From Shimia sp965227725 (GTDB taxonomy: Bacteria; Pseudomonadota; Alphaproteobacteria; Rhodobacterales; Rhodobacteraceae), in contig NZ_CBDDGH010000001.1 in the NCBI RefSeq assembly GCF_965227725.1, forward strand, positions 62,001 to 126,000: a stretch of DNA of 64,000 bases. Direction: 5' to 3'. The translations under genes and the position numbers were made by a program. The notes under the pieces are model-generated. The model did no database searches. It saw only the letters and a list, made by a program, of their open reading frames with translations, and was not told the origin of the DNA. Each line of letters starts with the position of its first letter. The stretch's first letter is position 1. Of the stretch, positions 52,874 through 61,153 are shown in pieces.

Positions 52874-53599
52874 TCACACCTTCCTGAAAGTCAGATAATG
52901 CGGCTTGCGGCCTTCGCGAAACGCCTTCTGCTCATAGCGCGTGGAAATCCAATCTTCCCAAGGCTCCCGCCAATCTTCGGGCTTTTCGGCCAGCCATTCA
53001 AAGCCGTGGCGCGGCACCTGCTCCAGTGTCTGGCGCACGTAATCCTCAATGTCGGTGGCCACACGGAAAATCGCACCGGGCTTGAGCTTGCGTGACAGCG
53101 GCTCCAGATGGTCCGGCGTCACAAAACGGCGGCGGTGGTGGCGCTTCTTGGGCCATGGATCAGGATAGAGCAGAAAGGCGCGGCTGAGGCTCTGGTCGGG
53201 CAGCACGTCAAACATGTCACGCGCATCACCGGGATGCACCTTGATGTTGTTTGCCCCCGCCTGCCGGATCTTGCCCAGCAGCATGGCCACCCCGTTGATG
53301 TAAGGCTCACAGCCGATGATGCCCACATCCGGGTTCTGCACCGCCTGATGCACCATATGCTCACCGCCGCCAAAGCCGACCTCAAGCCAGACGTCCTTGT
53401 CGCCAAACAGCGCCTTCAGATCGATATGGTCGCGCTCCGGGTTCTCTTCCCAGCTCACCTTGCCCGGTGACAGCACCGCCAGATCCTCATCCAGATAGGC
53501 CTCCTGGCTTGGGCGCAGCCCCTTGCCTTTGAAGCGGCCGTAAAAGTTGCGCCAGGGCGCGCCTGAGGGATGGTTGGTGGGTTTGGTGTCGTCAGACAT
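52874..53599 (-). CDS. trmB: tRNA (guanine-N7-)-methyltransferase
   Basis: The 241-residue SAM-dependent enzyme forms m7G46 in tRNA. The SAM site is in WLEVGFGGGEHMVHQAV, the second motif in GIIGCEPYINGVAML, and the family hallmark YPDPWPKKRHHRRRF is complete. The C-terminal ISTRYEQKAFREGRKPHYL matches the T-x-Y-E-x-K motif. Length is usual. The gene follows the BASS transporter gene after 55 bases on the same strand. Confidence 0.96.
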   Translation of the reverse strand: MSDDTKPTNHPSGAPWRNFYGRFKGKGLRPSQEAYLDEDLAVLSPGKVSWEENPERDHIDLKALFGDKDVWLEVGFGGGEHMVHQAVQNPDVGIIGCEPYINGVAMLLGKIRQAGANNIKVHPGDARDMFDVLPDQSLSRAFLLYPDPWPKKRHHRRRFVTPDHLEPLSRKLKPGAIFRVATDIEDYVRQTLEQVPRHGFEWLAEKPEDWREPWEDWISTRYEQKAFREGRKPHYLTFRKV

Positions 53600-53654
53600 G
53601 GCAGCTTGATCCTCGATCTTTGCGCGCAGCCTTTGCCCAAAGCCGCGCCAAAGG

Positions 53655-54515
53655 TCAAGTTTTGCCGAAGATCAGGCGCAACAGGAACACCCCGGGAATG
53701 GTCACCACAAACATCGTGATGCCGTAAACCGCCGAGGGCACCGCATATTCCGGGATGCCTACCACTGCGGCCACCATACCAGCCACGGTGATGCCAAGTG
53801 TCGCGTTTTGCACCGCCATCTCCACCGAGATACAGAGGCCGTCCGCACCGGACAGGCCAACCACCCGTGCCACGACCACCCCCAACAGCAACAACACCGC
53901 ATTCAGCCCGATCAGGACCGGCGCGAGCGTGCCCACATTGGCGGCAAACATCGCCCAATTGTCCGCCAGCGCCGCCGCCACCATGATCACAAACAGCACC
54001 AGCGCCACCAAAGAAACTTTGCCCTCGTGACGGTCGGCAAAAGCAGGTGCGACAAAGCGCAACAGCAAACCAATCATCACCGGTACCGCCGTGATGACAA
54101 ACATGCTCATGCCAATCGCCGTGACATTGAGCTCAGGTGCCGCACTGCCAAGGAAATATCCGGTGGACCAGCCCACCAGCGCAGGCACCGTCAGCACGGA
54201 CAGCAAGCTAACCACCGCTGTGAGCGTGATCGACAGGGCCACCGTCCCGCCCGCGAGCTTGGTGAGAATACTGGAGGTCACGCCGCCGGGGCAGAACGAC
54301 AGGATCATCACCCCCAGCGCCAGACCGGGCGGCAGGCTGGTGAGGCTGACCAACACAAAGGCCACCACAGGCAGGGCCACCACCTGCATCAGGATGCCCG
54401 TCAGAACCGCGCGCGGCAGGCTGAAGACCCTGCCAAAATCCGCAAAAGTCAGACCAAAGCCCAGCGAAAACATGATAATGGCCAGCGCCAGCGGCAGTGC
54501 CACTTCCAACAGCAT
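53655..54515 (-). CDS. Bile acid:sodium symporter (BASS) family transporter
   Basis: A 286-residue membrane protein with about nine or ten spans. Family motifs are FSLGFGLTFADFGRVFSLPR near the N terminus, GVMILSFCPGGVTSSILTKL with its conserved Pro-Gly-Gly, and EMAVQNATLGITVAG with the conserved Glu and Asn of the crossover region. BASS members carry organic anions with sodium; the substrate here is unknown. The ATG at 54515, preceded by GGAGGACAAAGG, is preferred to an ATG 12 codons upstream. It lies between metK and trmB but has the metK terminator in front, so it has its own promoter. Confidence 0.87.
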   Translation of the reverse strand: MLLEVALPLALAIIMFSLGFGLTFADFGRVFSLPRAVLTGILMQVVALPVVAFVLVSLTSLPPGLALGVMILSFCPGGVTSSILTKLAGGTVALSITLTAVVSLLSVLTVPALVGWSTGYFLGSAAPELNVTAIGMSMFVITAVPVMIGLLLRFVAPAFADRHEGKVSLVALVLFVIMVAAALADNWAMFAANVGTLAPVLIGLNAVLLLLGVVVARVVGLSGADGLCISVEMAVQNATLGITVAGMVAAVVGIPEYAVPSAVYGITMFVVTIPGVFLLRLIFGKT

Positions 54516-54621
54516 CCCTTTGTCCTCCCTCGTTTTTTGCAAAACTCGCACAAAAACGCGGCAAAACCAATGCGCTCCTTAGCAGAGCTACTGCACAGGT
54601 CCCTGCCTGACCTTGTGCGCA

Positions 54622-54655
54622 ACAAAAAAGCCCGCCGAAATCACCGGCGGGCCTT
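54622..54655 (-). terminator. Rho-independent terminator of metK
   Basis: On the minus strand GCCCGCCG pairs with CGGCGGGC and is followed by TTTTTTGTTG, 27 bases after the metK stop. Confidence 0.9.
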
Positions 54656-54679
54656 TCAAATTTCAGATCACAGCGGTGC

Positions 54680-55861
54680 TCAGATCGCTTTTTTCAGATC
54701 GTCCACCAGATCTGTGCGCTCCCAGCTGAAGCCACCATCCGCATCCGGTGTGCGGCCAAAGTGGCCATAGGCGGCGGTGCGCTGATAGATCGGCTTGTTG
54801 AGCTGCAGCTTCTCGCGAATGCCACGCGGGGTCAGGCTCATCACCTTGCGGATCGCTTTTTCGATCTCTGCCGGGGCCACTTCACCGGTGCCGAAGGTGT
54901 CAGCATAGACCGACAGCGGCTCAGACACACCAATCGCATAAGACAGCTGAATGGTGCAGCGCTCCGCCATGCCCGCAGCCACAACGTTTTTGGCGAGGTA
55001 GCGCGCCGCATAGGCGGCCGAGCGGTCCACCTTTGTTGGATCTTTGCCAGAGAATGCGCCGCCGCCGTGTGGGGCTGCGCCACCATAGGTGTCCACGATG
55101 ATCTTGCGCCCTGTCAGACCTGCGTCCCCATCCGGGCCACCGATCACAAACTTGCCGGTCGGGTTCACGTGCCATGCGGTGGCATCCGTGATCCAGCCTT
55201 CAGGCAGGGTTTCGCGAATGTAAGGCTCGACCACGGCGCGCACATCCGCGCTGGACATGTTTTCATCCAGATGCTGGGTTGAGAGCACGATGGAGCTCAC
55301 ACCCACCGGCTTGCCGCCTTCATAGACAACAGAAAGCTGAGACTTCGCATCCGGGCCCAAAGTTGGCTCTTGACCAGATTTCCGCACTTCCGCCAGACGG
55401 CGCAGGATCGCGTGGGAATACTGGATGGGGGCCGGCATCAGCGCCTCGGTTTCCGTGGTGGCATAGCCAAACATGATGCCCTGATCCCCGGCACCTTCGT
55501 CTTTGTCCGCGGCCGCATCCACGCCCTGCGCGATATGGGCAGATTGCTCATGCAGCAGGTTGGTGATTTCCACCGTCTCGTGGTGAAATTTCTCCTGCTC
55601 ATAGCCGATGTCTTTGATACAGGCGCGCGCGATCTCGTCGATCTTGCCCATATAGTCGTGCAGCTTGTCCTGATCTGACAGGCCCACCTCCCCGCCGATC
55701 ACCACGCGATTGGTGGTGGCAAAGGTCTCTGCGGCCACCCGGGCCTCCGGTTCTTCCGCCAAAAAGGCATCAAGTACGGCGTCCGAGATACGGTCACAGA
55801 CCTTGTCTGGGTGCCCTTCCGAAACACTTTCGGAAGTAAACGTGTAGTTCTGTCGTGTCAT
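54680..55861 (-). CDS. metK: S-adenosylmethionine synthetase
   Basis: The 393-residue enzyme makes SAM from methionine and ATP. Signatures include SEGHPDKVCDRISDAVLDAF, GAGDQGIMFGYAT and the phosphate loop GGGAFSGKDPTKVDRSAAY. The ATG at 55861 is chosen because its ribosome site, GGAG six bases upstream, is the one held in the riboswitch; the upstream in-frame ATG at 55873 would place that site inside the coding region. The gene is under a SAM/SAH riboswitch (55866-55913) and ends in a strong terminator. Confidence 0.97.
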   Translation of the reverse strand: MTRQNYTFTSESVSEGHPDKVCDRISDAVLDAFLAEEPEARVAAETFATTNRVVIGGEVGLSDQDKLHDYMGKIDEIARACIKDIGYEQEKFHHETVEITNLLHEQSAHIAQGVDAAADKDEGAGDQGIMFGYATTETEALMPAPIQYSHAILRRLAEVRKSGQEPTLGPDAKSQLSVVYEGGKPVGVSSIVLSTQHLDENMSSADVRAVVEPYIRETLPEGWITDATAWHVNPTGKFVIGGPDGDAGLTGRKIIVDTYGGAAPHGGGAFSGKDPTKVDRSAAYAARYLAKNVVAAGMAERCTIQLSYAIGVSEPLSVYADTFGTGEVAPAEIEKAIRKVMSLTPRGIREKLQLNKPIYQRTAAYGHFGRTPDADGGFSWERTDLVDDLKKAI

Positions 55862-55865
55862 GAAG

Positions 55866-55913
55866 TGCTCCATTAGAAAGTCGATCGCCACGTCAGGAAG
55901 CCGTTGTGACGAC
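55866..55913 (-). promoter_or_regulatory. SAM/SAH riboswitch in the metK leader
   Basis: Read on the minus strand the leader contains GTCACAACGGCTTCC then TGACGTGGC, a 16-base AT-rich loop, and TGGAGCA. This matches the SAM/SAH riboswitch known upstream of metK in Rhodobacteraceae. In that RNA, GCUUCC pairs with the GGAGC Shine-Dalgarno in a pseudoknot when SAM or SAH binds, which blocks translation. Here GGAGC lies immediately before the metK start, exactly where the model requires. The call rests on pattern match from memory. Confidence 0.88.
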
Positions 55914-55950
55914 AAAGTGTGTTCCGCCCTACCCGAGCAAAAATGTCAGG

Positions 55951-57465
55951 TCAATTGCTTTTACGCCACAGGCTTAAGCTTGTCGCGCATAGCAGCAAGA
56001 ACACCACTGCAATGATCGGCCAATCCCCGCTGCGCGCATAAACCGTGCGTGGGCGCGGCGCGGGCAAGGCAACATCCAGATACCCCTCGGTATTGAGCTC
56101 CAGCGCCTGCAAAACGCGCCCCTGAGCATCAATTGCGGCACTAACACCCGTGTTGGCTGCGCGCAGCACCGGCAAGCCGCTTTCAATTGCTCGCATTCGA
56201 GCCTGCGCGAGATGCTGAAACGGGCCGGAGAAAGAGCCAAACCACGCATCATTGGTCAGATGCAGAATGAATGAGGGGCGCTCCGGTGCGTTAAATACAT
56301 CCTGCGGAAAGACCGCCTCATAACAGATCAGCATCAGCGCCTTGCCCAGCGCCCCCAGATCCATCAGCGCAGGCCCCGGCCCAGGCGAGAACCCGTCCCC
56401 GCTGCGGCTTGCAAAACCGGTAATGCCAATGCGCGCCATCAGATTGCCAAGCGGGATATATTCGCCAAAGGGCACAAGGTGATGTTTGTCGTAGGTGGCG
56501 GCAACCTCGCCAGTGCCATCCAGCAAGATCGCAGCGTTGTGGATGCGCGTGCCTTCAAAACGATTGATGCCCAGCACGACCGGCACACCTGCAGCCGACC
56601 GGCTGATGATCTGCAACGTCTCCTCAGCGTAGTTCAAAAGAACCGGCACCGCTGTTTCCGGCCAGACGATCAGATCAGGGCGGTTCTCCCCCGCTGCGGT
56701 GGCGCGCACCAGCCGCTCAAAGAAAAGGCCGGTGTATTCCGGATCCCATTTCTGATGCTGCGGCGCATTGGGTTGCACCAGACGCACCACAGGCTGCGCC
56801 GTTTGCGCCACAGGCTCTGCCGGAGCCATCGGCCAGGCCAAGGCCACCGCGCCGCTCACGCCCAGCGCCGCCAACGGCAAACGCCCGCGCGCCGCCACCG
56901 CCGCCAGCCCCAGCGCCAGGCTCACAGCAAACAACATGAGGTTCAGCCCATGCGGCCCCACAAAGGCCGCGCCTTGCCCTGCCAGCCGGTCCACCAGCGC
57001 ATAAGACGGCATCCCCCAAGGAAAGCCCGTCAACACATAGGCCCGCAACAGCTCCGCCCCGGTCAGTGTCAGCACAACCGGCCAGCCCGAAGGGTGCAAC
57101 CGCTTGGCCAGCCAAAAGGCCGCGCTCCAAAACAGGCTCAGGCCCACCGCCATAAAGACAATGGCAAAGGGCGCCATCCAGCCGTGGCGCAATGGGTCGA
57201 CAAAAAACGGCTCGACGATCCAATGCAGGGACATGGCGAAGTAACCGGTGCCAAATCCCAGCCCAAGCCAGACGGTCTCCCGCCCGCGCTGCACTTCATG
57301 CAGCAGGTAAAAGACCGCCGCGAAAGCCAGAAGGGTTGCCCACCACAGATCAAAGGGCGGATGGCCCAGTCCGGCCATGGAGCCCAGCATGGCCCCGCCC
57401 GCCGCAATTCGGAAGGGCACTGCGCGCCAGCCGCGCCGCCCCTCCGAGCTGTTGATATCAGCCAT
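55951..57465 (-). CDS. lnt: Apolipoprotein N-acyltransferase
   Basis: A 504-residue inner-membrane enzyme that adds the third acyl chain to lipoproteins. About six spans come first (GLGHPPFDLWWATLLAFAAV; FPWGMPSYALVDRLAGQG), then a periplasmic nitrilase domain with the expected triad: Glu in LIVWPETAVPV, Lys in YDKHHLVPFGEYIP, Cys in LMLICYEAVFPQ. A final span precedes the basic C terminus. The ATG at 57465 overlaps the end of corC by eight bases. The order phoH-ybeY-corC-lnt is conserved in alphaproteobacteria. Confidence 0.95.
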   Translation of the reverse strand: MADINSSEGRRGWRAVPFRIAAGGAMLGSMAGLGHPPFDLWWATLLAFAAVFYLLHEVQRGRETVWLGLGFGTGYFAMSLHWIVEPFFVDPLRHGWMAPFAIVFMAVGLSLFWSAAFWLAKRLHPSGWPVVLTLTGAELLRAYVLTGFPWGMPSYALVDRLAGQGAAFVGPHGLNLMLFAVSLALGLAAVAARGRLPLAALGVSGAVALAWPMAPAEPVAQTAQPVVRLVQPNAPQHQKWDPEYTGLFFERLVRATAAGENRPDLIVWPETAVPVLLNYAEETLQIISRSAAGVPVVLGINRFEGTRIHNAAILLDGTGEVAATYDKHHLVPFGEYIPLGNLMARIGITGFASRSGDGFSPGPGPALMDLGALGKALMLICYEAVFPQDVFNAPERPSFILHLTNDAWFGSFSGPFQHLAQARMRAIESGLPVLRAANTGVSAAIDAQGRVLQALELNTEGYLDVALPAPRPRTVYARSGDWPIIAVVFLLLCATSLSLWRKSN

Positions 57466-58354
57466 CCTGCACAACCACCGACGGGCTTGGCACAAAGACC
57501 CTCAGGCGTTTGATCCGGCGCGGATCCGCGTCCACCACCTCAAACTCCACACCGTCAGGGCTTTCCACAACCTCGCCGCGCGCGGGTACATGGCCAGACA
57601 GCATAAAGACCAGCCCGCCCAATGTGTCGATCTCTTCGCGATCCACCTCTTCGTGGTGGGTCAGCGAGCGGCCGATGGCAGCCTCAAAATCCTCCAGCGG
57701 GGTTTTGGCAAGCGCCAGATAACATCCGGGCTTTTCCTCGACAAAAAGGTCCGCCTCCTCGATGTCATGTTCGTCCTCGATGTCGCCAATCACCTGTTCA
57801 ATCAGGTCTTCGATGGTCACCAGGCCATCCACACCGCCATATTCATCAATCACCAACGCCATATGCCGCCGCTCGGTCTGCATCTTGGTGAGCAGCACGC
57901 CAATGGTCATCGAAGGCGGCACAAACAGCAGCGGGCGCAACACGCGGGTCACGTCAAAATCGCCGTCGCCATTGCCGTTAAAGCCGTGGCGCAGGGCAAA
58001 GTCCTTCAGGTGGACAAAGCCCACCGGCGTGTCCAGCGTGTTGTCATAAACCGGCAGGCGCGTCAGGCCGCTGTCGCGAAACAGCTGCACCAACTCGGCC
58101 TTAGTGATGGTGTTGGGCACCGCGATGATATCTGCCTTGGGAACGGCCACATCCTCAACGCGCATGCGGCGCAGGTTGACCATGCCATGCACCTGCCCAG
58201 CAGGTGCCAAGGGGGCGACCGGGCGCTCTGCACCAGGTTCTGCGGTGTCATTTGAGCCAAAGAGGCGGCCAAGCCAGCCTTTTGACGCGGTTCTCTGGCC
58301 TTCCGGCTGCGCGCGGGGCGCTGCGTTAGAAGACCCGTCTATACTGTCGCCCAT
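57458..58354 (-). CDS. corC: CorC/HlyC-type CBS-domain protein
   Basis: A 298-residue soluble protein with paired CBS domains (about 75-200: NLRRMRVEDVAVPKADIIAV; GLTRLPVYDNTLDTPVGFVH; DEYGGVDGLVTIEDLIEQV) and a C-terminal CorC_HlyC domain (about 215-295; VDREEIDTLGGLVFMLSGHV). Such proteins are linked to magnesium or cobalt efflux and membrane protein quality, but the biochemical role is not settled. The short membrane form is not involved: no DUF21 domain is present. The Shine-Dalgarno is AAGGA. It sits between ybeY and lnt in the conserved cluster. Confidence 0.92.
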   Translation of the reverse strand: MGDSIDGSSNAAPRAQPEGQRTASKGWLGRLFGSNDTAEPGAERPVAPLAPAGQVHGMVNLRRMRVEDVAVPKADIIAVPNTITKAELVQLFRDSGLTRLPVYDNTLDTPVGFVHLKDFALRHGFNGNGDGDFDVTRVLRPLLFVPPSMTIGVLLTKMQTERRHMALVIDEYGGVDGLVTIEDLIEQVIGDIEDEHDIEEADLFVEEKPGCYLALAKTPLEDFEAAIGRSLTHHEEVDREEIDTLGGLVFMLSGHVPARGEVVESPDGVEFEVVDADPRRIKRLRVFVPSPSVVVQDG

Positions 58355-58408
58355 CTGTCCTTTCCGATGATCGGTGTCATTGGTCTGTGTCTGGAGGCTT
58401 TCTGCCCC

Positions 58409-58915
58409 TTAAGTGTCGTCATATGGGTCCGGCAGACCCAGTTTGCCAAGTATGGCCACCTCGTGACCTTCCATCAAAGTGGCATCTTTGTCACGAATGT
58501 GATCATAGCCCAAAAGATGTAACACGCCATGAACCACAAGATGCGTGCAGTGATCGGCCAGCGATTTGCCCGCCGCATCCGCCTCTTTCAGGCAGGTGTC
58601 ATAGGAGATCGCAATGTCGCCAAGCTCCTCCGGCATGCCCGGCAGGCTCTGTTCCGGTGGCAGCGGATCTGCCCCGTCATCTTCTGCGCCGCGTTCCTCA
58701 CTTGGCCAGCTCAGCACATTGGTGGCTTTGTCCTTATCGCGAAAATCCGCGTTCAAAACCGCAATGCGCGCATCATCACAGGCCAGAACGGCAATCTCGA
58801 AATCCTCTGCCTTGAGCGCAAGATGCGCAAGGGTCGCGTGCGCGGCGGTTTCGGCAAGGGTTTCAAAATCGAGCGTGTCCCACCGCGGATCTTCCAGGAT
58901 CGTGTCGGTCAGCAT
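58409..58915 (-). CDS. ybeY: Endoribonuclease YbeY (rRNA maturation factor)
   Basis: The 168-residue metalloprotein takes part in 16S rRNA 3' end maturation and ribosome quality control. The zinc motif HLVVHGVLHLLGYDHIRD (H3 pattern) is complete, and NADFRDKDKATNVLSWPSEE matches the family substrate loop. An acidic insert (ERGAEDDGADPLPPEQ) is common in Rhodobacterales. The ATG at 58915 gives the right size, though no good Shine-Dalgarno is seen; a GC-rich repeat lies immediately upstream and may influence expression. Confidence 0.93.
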   Translation of the reverse strand: MLTDTILEDPRWDTLDFETLAETAAHATLAHLALKAEDFEIAVLACDDARIAVLNADFRDKDKATNVLSWPSEERGAEDDGADPLPPEQSLPGMPEELGDIAISYDTCLKEADAAGKSLADHCTHLVVHGVLHLLGYDHIRDKDATLMEGHEVAILGKLGLPDPYDDT

Positions 58916-58926
58916 GCAGGCGTCGC

Positions 58927-58976
58927 ACGGGGGCTGACTGCCCCCGCACCCCCGTGGATATTTTCCGAATGAGAAA
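58927..58976 (-). repeat. GC-rich intergenic repeat, copy 2
   Basis: On the minus strand it reads TCTCATTC, GGAAAATATCC and ACGGGGGTG, ending in the hairpin GGGGGC-AGTCA-GCCCCC (58929-58945). It is the same design as copy 1 near trmB and fills the gap between phoH and ybeY. Confidence 0.65.
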
Positions 58977-58979
58977 CGC

Positions 58980-60026
58980 TCATGCTTTCTTTTCTTTTTC
59001 CGCCAAAGCGCGCACCGCATCGGCGTCATAGGCCTTGATGATGGCCGCGACCAGCGGATGGCGCACCACGTCGTCAGCCGTGAAATAGTTGAAGCTGATG
59101 TTGGGAATGCCTTTGAGCAGACGCTCCGCATCTTTCAGACCGGACGGCACGCCGCGCGGCAGGTCGATTTGGCTGCGGTCGCCGGTGATCACCATGCGCG
59201 AGCCTTCGCCCAGACGGGTGAGGAACATCTTCATCTGCATGGTGGTTGCGTTCTGCGCCTCATCCAGCACCACAAAAGCATTAGACAGCGTGCGCCCCCG
59301 CATAAACGCCAATGGCGCGATTTCAATCTTCTTTTCCTCAATCAGCTTGGCGAGCTGTTTGCCGGGCAGAAAATCATTCAGCGCATCGTAAAGCGGCTGC
59401 ATGTAGGGGTCGACTTTGTCTTTCATGTCCCCAGGCAGATAGCCGAGCTTCTCACCGGCTTCCACAGCGGGCCGGGACAGGATGATCCGGTCCACTTGAC
59501 CGGAGATAAACATGCTCACGCCCACAGCCACGGCGAGGTAGGTTTTGCCGGTGCCCGCCGGGCCAATGCCAAAGGCCAGCTCATTGTTAAACAGCGACAG
59601 CACATAGGCTTTTTGTGCGTCTGTGCGCGGCTCAATCAGCTTTTTGCGGGTCTTGATCTCAACAGGGCCACCTTTGAACATCTCCAGCTGGTCGCCATCA
59701 CGCGCGCCGGTTTCCGCCTCAGACGGCCCCATGCGAATCTCACGGTCAATATCGCCGGGATCCACGGATTTTCCGCTCTCAAGACGTGTGTAGAGCCCGG
59801 TCAGCACCTCAACGGCCTCTGCCTGGGCAGGTTCTTCGCCATGAATATCAAGCTGATTGCCCCGGCGCAGGATCTGCACCCCAAGCTTTTGCTCAATGTC
59901 TGCGAGATTGCGATCATATTCACCGCAGAGTTCGATCAACAAACGGTTGTCTGGGAACTCCACCGAAGTTGGCTTGGGTGCGGTGGCGGCGAGCGGTTGG
60001 GACTTGGTGCCGGTGGGCAATAACAT
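58980..60026 (-). CDS. phoH: PhoH-like ATPase
   Basis: A 348-residue cytoplasmic P-loop ATPase of the PhoH family, often beside ybeY and probably involved in RNA metabolism. An N-terminal KH-like part (about 20-85: FPDNRLLIELCGEYDRNLAD) precedes the ATPase, with Walker A GIGPAGTGKTYLAVAVG, the SRPAVEAGEKLGYLPGDM stretch and Walker B AFVVLDEAQNATTMQMKMFL. The ATG at 60026 is tentative: AGGAG abuts it with almost no spacing, so a GTG at 60074 or another upstream codon is possible. The gene ends in the repeat before ybeY. Confidence 0.9.
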   Translation of the reverse strand: MLLPTGTKSQPLAATAPKPTSVEFPDNRLLIELCGEYDRNLADIEQKLGVQILRRGNQLDIHGEEPAQAEAVEVLTGLYTRLESGKSVDPGDIDREIRMGPSEAETGARDGDQLEMFKGGPVEIKTRKKLIEPRTDAQKAYVLSLFNNELAFGIGPAGTGKTYLAVAVGVSMFISGQVDRIILSRPAVEAGEKLGYLPGDMKDKVDPYMQPLYDALNDFLPGKQLAKLIEEKKIEIAPLAFMRGRTLSNAFVVLDEAQNATTMQMKMFLTRLGEGSRMVITGDRSQIDLPRGVPSGLKDAERLLKGIPNISFNYFTADDVVRHPLVAAIIKAYDADAVRALAEKEKKA

Positions 60027-60201
60027 CTCCTGTAGCGAAGGGTCTGTCTTTATCGTGCCAAGTTGCGCGGCCACGTGCAAGCGCAGGCCAATGAATTTTC
60101 CATGACGCAGGCAAATTTCAGCACAGGCGCTGAAATCCCAAACGCAACCACTTGGCCTCGCTGTGTCACCACCTGCCAATGCCGATGCCAACCTCCTCGC
60201 G

Positions 60202-60238
60202 CAAAAAGAAAACGCCGCCTGCAATCCGCAGACGGCGC
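60202..60238 (-). terminator. Rho-independent terminator of the OmpA-lipoprotein unit
   Basis: On the minus strand CGCCGTCTGC pairs with GCAGGCGGCG across five bases, followed by TTTTCTTTTTG. It lies 29 bases after the lipoprotein stop and separates this unit from phoH. Confidence 0.88.
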
Positions 60239-60266
60239 TCCATTTCACTATGTCAGCTTGCTGGGA

Positions 60267-60566
60267 TCAGATCCAATCGCCAAAGCCGGAGCCTTCTTTA
60301 TAAGGCCCGGTCGCCACGCCGGGAGGGGCTGCACCGGAGCACACCGGCTTGCCATAGGGGTCAAGACGCTGGGACAGATAGCCCTCCACACCGTCATCAA
60401 TGATCCAGTGGTCACAGCCGTTTGGATCCACCCAGACACCGGCAACAAGGTTGCTCAGGTGGCCGGAGTCGCGGCCATTGTCCACGGTCTTGTCAATTTT
60501 TGGCTCCACACAGGCAGACACGCTCGCGGCCAGCCCAAGAAGGAGAACACCTTTGATCAGTTTCAT
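60267..60566 (-). CDS. Small lipoprotein carrying the two-cysteine envelope domain
   Basis: A 99-residue protein. Its signal peptide ends in a lipobox, LAASVSAC, with Cys19 as the probable acylated residue. The mature part contains a compact module at about 43-78: GVWVDPNGCDHWIIDDGVEG, then PYGKPVC. Almost the same module forms the N-terminal part of the OmpA-like protein encoded just upstream, 11 bases away, which suggests a local duplication. The tail is Gly-rich. A Shine-Dalgarno, GGGGA, lies close to the ATG. Function unknown; an outer-membrane partner of the OmpA-like protein is an attractive guess. Confidence 0.8.
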   Translation of the reverse strand: MKLIKGVLLLGLAASVSACVEPKIDKTVDNGRDSGHLSNLVAGVWVDPNGCDHWIIDDGVEGYLSQRLDPYGKPVCSGAAPPGVATGPYKEGSGFGDWI

Positions 60567-60577
60567 ATTCGCTCCCC

Positions 60578-61153
60578 TTAGCGCAGGCAGATGATTTCGA
60601 CGCGACGGTTTTCCGCCTGACCCGCCGAAGTGCTGTTGGTGGCACGAGGCTGGCGCTCGCCATAACCGCGCACATCCGCAACGCGTACACCGCTCTGACG
60701 GGCCACTTTGGCCACCGCATTGGCGCGGTTGTAGCTCAGGCGCATGTTGTAGGAATCGCTCGCCCGGCTGTCGGTGTGACCGGTGATGATGAAGGCGGAA
60801 GCGGTCGCATTCTGGAAGAATTCCGCCAGACGCTGCCGGTTGGCCGCGTTGATGTAATGTTTGTCGGTGGCAAAGAACTGGTCAGAGTTCATCACGCCAC
60901 AGACATTGCCCCGGCGGCAGACCGGAATGCCCTGACGGTTCACGTGGGGGGTCATGTAGCCTTCAACGCCATCGTCCATCACCCAGTGCTCACAGCCATC
61001 CGGATCAACCCAGACGGTGGGCACATAGCGCTGCCCCAAGACGGTGCGCTGGTTCTGCGCGACGGCGGGTTCAGCAATAGACATAAGCGCAACACAGGCA
61101 GCTGCCGCGCTTGTCATAATTGCCCGCGCCATATTTTTGGAATTTTTCGCCAC
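60578..61153 (-). CDS. OmpA-family protein with N-terminal two-cysteine domain
   Basis: A 191-residue exported protein. After the signal peptide (IMTSAAAACVALMSIAEPAV, then AQ) comes the module TVWVDPDGCEHWVMDDGVEG ... GIPVC at about 45-82. An OmpA-like peptidoglycan-binding domain fills about 90-190, with FIITGHTDSRASDSYNMRLS, YNRANAV and YGERQPRATNSTSAGQAENR as its diagnostic segments. It has no beta barrel, so it is probably periplasmic and held on the cell wall. With the lipoprotein downstream it forms a two-gene unit ending in a strong terminator, placed between miaB and phoH. Confidence 0.87.
   Translation of the reverse strand: MAKNSKNMARAIMTSAAAACVALMSIAEPAVAQNQRTVLGQRYVPTVWVDPDGCEHWVMDDGVEGYMTPHVNRQGIPVCRRGNVCGVMNSDQFFATDKHYINAANRQRLAEFFQNATASAFIITGHTDSRASDSYNMRLSYNRANAVAKVARQSGVRVADVRGYGERQPRATNSTSAGQAENRRVEIICLR

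Noticed and set aside
55862..55915. Longer N-terminal starts for metK
   Set aside because: They would translate through the riboswitch and its ribosome site; the ATG at 55861 gives the conserved N terminus.
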